Translations under genes and position numbers: made by a program
Assembly (NCBI RefSeq): GCF_937616625.2
Contig: NC_065574.1
Span: 53,534,052 to 53,598,051, forward strand
Length of the DNA: 64,000 nt
Direction: 5' to 3'
Origin: Mercurialis annua
Taxonomy: Eukaryota; Streptophyta; Magnoliopsida; Malpighiales; Euphorbiaceae
In this document: positions 59,150 through 64,000 of the stretch, piece by piece
Numbering within the stretch: position 1 is the first letter of the stretch
Layout: each line of letters starts with the position of its first letter
The notes under the pieces: model-generated
The model's input: only the letters and a program-made list of their open reading frames with translations
Told to the model about the DNA's origin: nothing
Database searches by the model: none

Positions 59150-59436
59150 AGCAAAGGGTTAGCTCAGTCCCTCAACTTATGACTCGGTAATAAATAATTC
59201 AATTTCAGTCATTTGATCTTAATACAATATTTTAGATCGATTAAGGATAAAATTGTATAATATGAACAAGTTTAGGGATTAGAATAACCCAATTTTATTC
59301 CTAGAGATCCGAAAATAGAAAGGATTATCCTTAATTGACCCAAAAATCAAAACTATTGTTAATCGATTAAAATAGTTGGAAGCGAGTTGTTAGATTTTGA
59401 GTCACAAGTTGAGGACCGGATTGACCCTTTATTCAA
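59150..59436. mobile_element. MITE just upstream of IMP1
   Basis: The left end GAGCAAAGGGTTAGCTCAG and the right GGATTGACCCTTTATTCA are inverted, with inner pairs CCCTCAACTTATGACTC / GAGTCACAAGTTGAGG and TTGATCTTAAT/ATTAAAATA-type blocks. It begins 30-65 bases from the candidate IMP1 starts, so it probably forms part of the promoter or leader. Related to 4553 and 32198. Confidence 0.75.
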
Positions 59437-59527
59437 TTTTCTGAAACTACCTAAGGAAAGATTTGGAGGGTAAGCATATAGTCTACGTTTGAGCTTAATT
59501 TTGTAGTACATTTTATCATCCTGGTCT

Positions 59528-59688
59528 AGGTAGCACGGACACAAATACGGACACAAGTAAACAGGACACTTGGACACGGCGAAACATTATTATTTTAAGG
59601 TTTCCTATGTAAAAAATGAAGTTTCGTATCCGAAATGTTTCCGAAACGGGACACGTCGATTGAATGAAGTGTTCGTGCTATCTAGATT
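59528..59688. mobile_element. hAT-type MITE (CTAGGTAGCACGGA family)
   Basis: The ends CTAGGTAGCACGGACAC and GTGTTCGTGCTATCTAG are inverted. It sits exactly at the inner edge of the right arm of the inverted duplication. Confidence 0.75.
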
Positions 59689-60002
59689 CCGGTAGTGAAT
59701 TTCAGTTGCTTTCTGGAAATAATAAGAATACTAATTGATTGTGAATGTGAAGCATTTGAAAATAAGACTTGGTTGCTCTAAATGTGAATAGTTTAATCTT
59801 TAATCAACAAAGTTTCTTGCTTCTAAATGTGAATGATTTGAGATAAATGAAATATGTTGATTAATATCAATGGTTATGAGTATGACCTGTTTTTCATATG
59901 AATCTCAAACAGCATTATGTTAGACATAATTTCATCAATTACTTTTCTAGTTAAATTAGCAACTAGGAGATATAAAATGTCATTATATCTGTACCATTGA
60001 CT

Positions 60003-60500
60003 AATAAACAGTTGCTACCCGAAAAACACGGGGAATCTGTTCGTTCCGTGATATTGGGATTAGAGGAATGGGCACCTCGCCCATCGTTTCGTGGATTCTT
60101 ATCTTATTGCAGCCGGAATTCAATTGTGGAAGCAATAGGATGAGGGATACAATTTCTGGCAAGGTCAATTAGATATGATCAGCATTCGGATTATACGGAT
60201 AATGCTAGGTTACCTTAACATAGGATATATGACTAGAGAAGACTTATATGGTAAAACTATATTGTATCCTGATGCATTTATTTTAAAATTATATCTCCAT
60301 TGAAGCATTAATATGATAGGTATTGACGAAACCTAGAAAGATTGGTATGTAAAGCTTTGTAGCTGGGCGGAAACAAGGCGGCTTTGAATCCTCAAAACGA
60401 GTTTGTAAGTTAGTTGAAGGCCTAAGAAATAGCCAGTTCCTAGTGTGATTTCCCATAGCAATCCGTTTGCCGTCATCTTCTGGAATCAGCAGCGTCTTTC
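60003..60500. other. Unmatched insertion in the right arm
   Basis: A block, GC-richer at both ends (CGTTCCGTGATATTGGGATT..., ...CAGCAGCGTCTTTCG), with no counterpart in the left arm, where only ~130 unrelated bases lie at the same place. No ORF, no clear TIR or target duplication. The origin is unknown. Confidence 0.5.
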
Positions 60501-60771
60501 GTTAGCAATTTTTGTGGTAGAAACTGCTTGTTGTCAACATTAAAAGACCATCTTGGCACACCATGTACTTCAAGCTAAAAATCGAATCACAAATGTGTAG
60601 CAATTAGTAAAAAAAAATGTGCTGACTTCATTCAAAACAGGGCATTCTGCATACATATTCTATTTGTAAATGACAGATGCATATCTGTTGATCATTTTGC
60701 ACAAAACCCGGTTTGACAAACTTTAAATTCTGTTTTCTGATCTGTTTTTATCTCTGGTGATCTGTTTCCAG

Positions 60772-60811
60772 GTATGGATTGCGGACCATTAGTACAAAGA
60801 GAAAATTAAAC
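60772..60811 (+). pseudogene. Inverted copy of IMP1 exon 4
   Basis: It follows a splice-acceptor-like TGTTTCCAG and reads GTATGG..TTGCGGACCATTAGTACAAA..., matching IMP1 exon 4 on the opposite strand but with a 10-base deletion that shifts the frame (V-W-I-A-D-H-stop). Exons 1-3 are not duplicated next to it. Confidence 0.8.
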
Positions 60812-61218
60812 GAAGAACTTCGTAAGGTAGACTCCGAGCTTCTGGCTATCACTTCTTTTATATGTTGGTACGCACAAGGCTGATTTAACTGCTGTTCTCG
60901 ATGGATTATCGAGTTTTGCATAGTCTGTAGGAAAATACAGTAGCTCTATTCGCTTGTAACGGATTTGATGTATAGCATTTCGAAAAAAAATTATGAAGAT
61001 AACAATTAAACAAAAGAAAAAAGAGCATTAATTGTTAGATGTTATTAGGAGATACAAGACTCTCAACATATTCAACAACTCTGCAGCCATTTCTACTACC
61101 AGACATTAAAACAATTTCATATTGTTTCTTACAACTATTATAAATGGCTACAGCTTTTTTATCTAAATTCATAATGATCTCATGCTCTTCTTTTCCAAAC
61201 CCCAGTGGCATCAAGTGT
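60812..61218 (-). other. 3' part of the F-box gene after its frame break
   Basis: Minus-strand bases 61205-61045 still encode the lost C-terminus in another frame (HLMPLGFGKEEHEIIMNLD, KKAVAIYNSCKKQYEIVLMS), ending VSPNNI-stop. The remainder (60812-61040) is the diverged intergenic part of the inverted duplication. Confidence 0.65.
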
Positions 61219-62166
61219 TCAATTACTCAATTTAGTCCAAGATTCCTCCACCCCATATTCTTTCATCATCCATATGTTTAATCTGTCCGGAAAACAATCT
61301 TCCGGACGTAAGCTTACGCAAAGAAACCCGTCGATAGCCGACACAAACACCAAGTTATTGTAATTATCTTTCGGGAAATTTCTCGGCGACGGTACCTCCT
61401 TGAACTCATTCTTTACCATATCAAAACTCAAAATAACTGCTTCTCTGTCTTCGCCATCGTCATCCACCCTCCGTACCACCCAATGTAGTATCCCGTTCAC
61501 GGGGCTTACGGCGGCTTGATTAAAATAGAAGTTGTAAGGAAAGTAGGATTTTTCTCTTCTCTCCCAGCATTTCTTCTTATTGTTATAAATTGCAAATGAT
61601 ATCTCCCTTGCTATAGAAACAACAACTACCACAACTCTATAATCATCATTAGTCTCATCACAACAAATACCGGCAAGGTAATACAAAGGATCGAACTCAT
61701 ACCCGAGTTGGCGGATCGTTTTGTATTCCCTAATAGTCGGATTCCACAGTATAAATCTTTTCAAATAACTCCCCAAAGATACAAGTAACATTCCATTGCA
61801 AGAACCAAATACTTCGACAACAGTTTCGGAAACCTGTTTTCGATCAACTTCTCCGAAAACCTTTCGAAGCTCTATCGTTACGAGATTATTATAATAATCT
61901 CGAGCGTTCACGATACGAAGAGAGACAGACGGGCACGGTGTATGCATATTCCCTAGTTGAATGACTCTATATTTGTGATCACGGACATGACTGAGCTGTG
62001 CTTGAGCGAACTCATGGCTAGAAATCAAAGAAAACCAGAAGGTATTGACTGTTTTGAATCGTACGAGAGATTTTATGTCTAGTTTAAGCAATATGTCTTG
62101 TAATATTTCTTTAGGAATGTGAACAAATTTTGCATCTAGCCCGCCTTTTTTATCTCCATTAGCCAT
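61219..62166 (-). CDS. F-box protein with F-box-associated domain, C-terminally truncated
   Basis: 315 aa. The F-box lies at residues ~14-58 (VHIPKEILQDILLKLDIKSLVRFKTV..FWFSLISS), the part that binds SKP1 in SCF ubiquitin ligases. An F-box-associated beta-propeller-like domain follows: GSCNGMLLVS, ILWNPTIREYKTI, YYLAGICCDETNDDYRVVVV, GILHWVVRR, ILSFDMVKNEFKEVPSP, FLCVSLR. Compared with the left-arm copy, ~30 bases are deleted with one inserted right after SWTKL (61225-61210), so translation stops at SN and the last ~60 residues are out of frame. It may still make a protein with an intact F-box; target binding could be affected. The substrate is unknown. Members of this family turn over quickly and many copies are pseudogenes. 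Confidence 0.8.
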   Translation of the reverse strand: MANGDKKGGLDAKFVHIPKEILQDILLKLDIKSLVRFKTVNTFWFSLISSHEFAQAQLSHVRDHKYRVIQLGNMHTPCPSVSLRIVNARDYYNNLVTIELRKVFGEVDRKQVSETVVEVFGSCNGMLLVSLGSYLKRFILWNPTIREYKTIRQLGYEFDPLYYLAGICCDETNDDYRVVVVVVSIAREISFAIYNNKKKCWERREKSYFPYNFYFNQAAVSPVNGILHWVVRRVDDDGEDREAVILSFDMVKNEFKEVPSPRNFPKDNYNNLVFVSAIDGFLCVSLRPEDCFPDRLNIWMMKEYGVEESWTKLSN

Positions 62167-62699
62167 TCTTGATTTGCAACAGATTTCACATTGCTACCAA
62201 CCATATCAGATCTGTGTAGGGTTTTTTTTTGTTGGTAAGCTCAAATATGTTTACTACTATAATAAATAGGCAAGAGGGTGTAAAGACTCTTTATTTTTCA
62301 GACACAAAATCCAAGAAAGTACTTGAAATCTCAATTAATATGCAGTGGAGTCATTCAGATCCTATTGACTCCATCAGTGTTGGATTTGATTTTTTATTTT
62401 TGGCTAAATTGACCAAAAATATCGTAACTTAATCTGAACTAGGGTGTGCAAAAATTGAATCAGATCCTCAAACTGAACCGAACTGAAATTCTAACAATGG
62501 TTCGATTATTTGACTAATATGATTTGTTTTTATATAGAAGTTTGATTTTTTGGTTTTAATACGGTTTGGGCATTTTGAATACTAAAATAATCAAAAAAAA
62601 TGAACCAAAATATTAATGTAAATACATTTATTTATTATTTATGCTTTAGTACTAGATTAAACCTAAAAAAGTTTAAAAAAAATATTTTATAGATTGAAT
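62167..62699. other. Upstream region of the F-box gene and AT-rich intergenic DNA
   Basis: No gene. ACTAGGGTGTGCAAAAATTG at ~62439 followed by AACCGAACTGAA..GGTTCGATTATTTG resembles one end of a hAT-type element, without a found partner. Confidence 0.35.
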
Positions 62700-64000
62700 A
62701 TACTAATAAATATATAATCTGATTGTTAAGTATAATTTGAATATTTTAAGTATTACTGAATCTAGAGTTAATGCTAGTCAGTTTATTAAAGTGTGGGATA
62801 TTATTAAGAAGTTGTCTGACTGGGAGATTATCCAGAATTACTCTTGCTCTAGCATGGGGAGAATTTGGATTTTGTATAAGAAAGATAAAGTTACATTAGA
62901 TCCTATAATGATCTATAAGCAGTGAATTATAAGTTGATGTGTGGTACTAATTCTATGTTCTGTTCTTTCATCTATGGGTTTTATTTGCCGAATGAAAGAG
63001 TGGATTTATGGGATGGTTTAATACAGTTCAATCATAATGTGAAATGTAGTTAAATTGTTTTGGGGAGTTTTAATGTTGTGATGAGTAATCAGGACAAAAG
63101 TGGGGGTATTGATATGGATGAAACTGCTGCTTCTGAGTTTAAAAACTGCATAAATGATTCTAATCTTCTAGAGTTAAAGTTCACTGGTATGGAGTTTATT
63201 TGGTCTAATAACCAGTCTGGTCATGACAAAATTTGGAGGAAATTAGACTGGTGTTTTGTGAATGAGTATTGGATGGATGATTGGATAGATTCTTACAGTG
63301 ATAAGAAGTCCCCTGGAATCTCTAACCATTCCCCGATCATAGTTTATTTGAATGCAAAGGTTAGGATTAGAAAATCTCCTTTCAAATTCTTTAACTTTTG
63401 GTGTGAGCATGAAAAGTTTAAAGAAGGTTTGGGTTAATAAAGTTAGAGGCTGTTTTATGTTTAAGCTTTATCAGTAGAGTTGAGAAGGATAAACAAGACT
63501 TTTTACAATATCTCTTAGAAGATTGAGAGAATAAAAGAAGACTTAGACATTCTGCAAATGAATTTGATTAAGGATCCTTTCAACCTTCCTTTACAAGATG
63601 AAGAGAGAGTCAACAATTCCCATTTATGCAAGTTACTTAAGTGGGAGGGGAGTATCAAGAGGCAAAAATTCAGAATGTTATGAATAAATTTGGGGATCAA
63701 AACTTAAAAAAAATTCATAAACATATTAAGCAGAGACAAGCCAAAAATAAAATTATTATGACAAGCACTACTATTCTGCTCTGGTTCGTCCGCAATTCAT
63801 GAATATCGCGGATTGCACAGGAGATGTGGCTCTATATTACCTATTCTTCAATTGCAGTCTTACGTGTTTTCTAGTGCCTCACTTAATTTCCTCTATTTTT
63901 TTATTTATAGCCAAACCTTCATTAATTTTGTCAATCATAGACTAAATTTGGTAATTGTATTTCAATTGAAAAGAAACATTGGACTTGATTATGATTAAAA
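62700..64000 (+). pseudogene. Degenerate LINE ORF2 (endonuclease region), runs off the window
   Basis: Pieces of a plant LINE ORF2 protein lie in successive frames. 62737-62925 (LSDWEIIQNYSCSSMGRIWI) and ~62926-63055 (FIYGFYLPNERVDLWDGL) are the N-terminal half of the apurinic-type endonuclease. 63060-63437 is its C-terminal half: GSFNVVMSNQDKSGG, FTGMEFIWSNNQSG, KIWRKLDWCFVNEYW and SNHSPIIV. The usual GDFN and SDH motifs have become GSFN and SNH. After 63437 the downstream linker continues in broken frames. Several stops and frameshifts show it is dead. The reverse transcriptase would lie beyond the window. Confidence 0.8.

Larger units (their letters stand above)
59692..61745 (-). repeat. 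Right arm of the large inverted duplication
   Basis: Inverted partner of 56160-58150 (anchors listed there). The spacer, 58151-59691, contains IMP1 exons 1-3. The arm is interrupted by ~500 bases with no counterpart on the left (60003-60500). Beyond ~61745 the F-box gene continues, but its left-arm counterpart has been cut by a transposon. Confidence 0.85.

Overview
This is an AT-rich, gene-poor stretch of plant nuclear DNA, most likely from a eudicot. The evidence is spliced genes with GT/AG introns, type I (M-alpha) MADS-box genes, an F-box family pair, a plant TOM1/THH1-like membrane protein, an Athila-like LTR retrotransposon primed by tRNA-Asp, LINE and SINE remnants, and many MITEs of the hAT, PIF/Harbinger and Mutator types. 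I cannot name the species. I see no rRNA or tRNA gene, CRISPR array or bacterial operon.

Layout. 1-22 kb: almost entirely transposon-derived. The only convincing gene is a 92-aa single-pass membrane protein (5643-5921, minus). Notable elements are a 2.2-kb hAT-type element with an AT-rich internal array, two SINEs with clear target duplications, a large TIR element holding a ~190-bp higher-order repeat, and a Pack-MULE carrying a piece of a UDP-glucuronate 4-epimerase gene. 22-23.4 kb: a compact single-exon M-alpha MADS gene. 23-31 kb: local duplications and MITEs. 31.4-38.2 kb: a 12-exon gene on the minus strand for a 368-aa multi-pass TOM1/TOM3/THH1-like protein, reconstructed here exon by exon. 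38.9-43.7 kb: a 3'-truncated Athila-like retrotransposon (long LTR, PBS, gag, start of protease). 43.7-44.3 kb: a LINE 3' end.

44.3-52.7 kb: a head-to-tail segmental duplication. Each unit carries an AGL62-like MADS gene; the first copy is intact and the second is broken by a 2-bp insertion in the MADS domain and by loss of the stop codon. 52.7-53.0 kb: a cluster of hairpins including a perfect 67-bp palindrome. 53.7-55.1 kb: a gene or gene fragment of unknown function made of tandemly duplicated exons.

56.2-62.2 kb: a large imperfect inverted duplication. Its arms carry divergent F-box copies (left truncated and frameshifted, right with an intact F-box but a broken C-terminus). The 3' end of a mitochondrial inner membrane protease subunit 1 gene (IMP1; 4 exons, 169 aa) is also duplicated in both arms, with the rest of IMP1 in the spacer. 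62.7-64.0 kb: a degenerate LINE.

Likely functional genes are the small membrane protein, the MADS genes at 22.8 and 46.9 kb, the TOM1-like gene and IMP1. They are unrelated and show no sign of acting as a system; the interest lies in gene capture, duplication and decay driven by transposons. Coordinates of TIR elements are from eye alignment; those called approximate may be off by some tens of bases.
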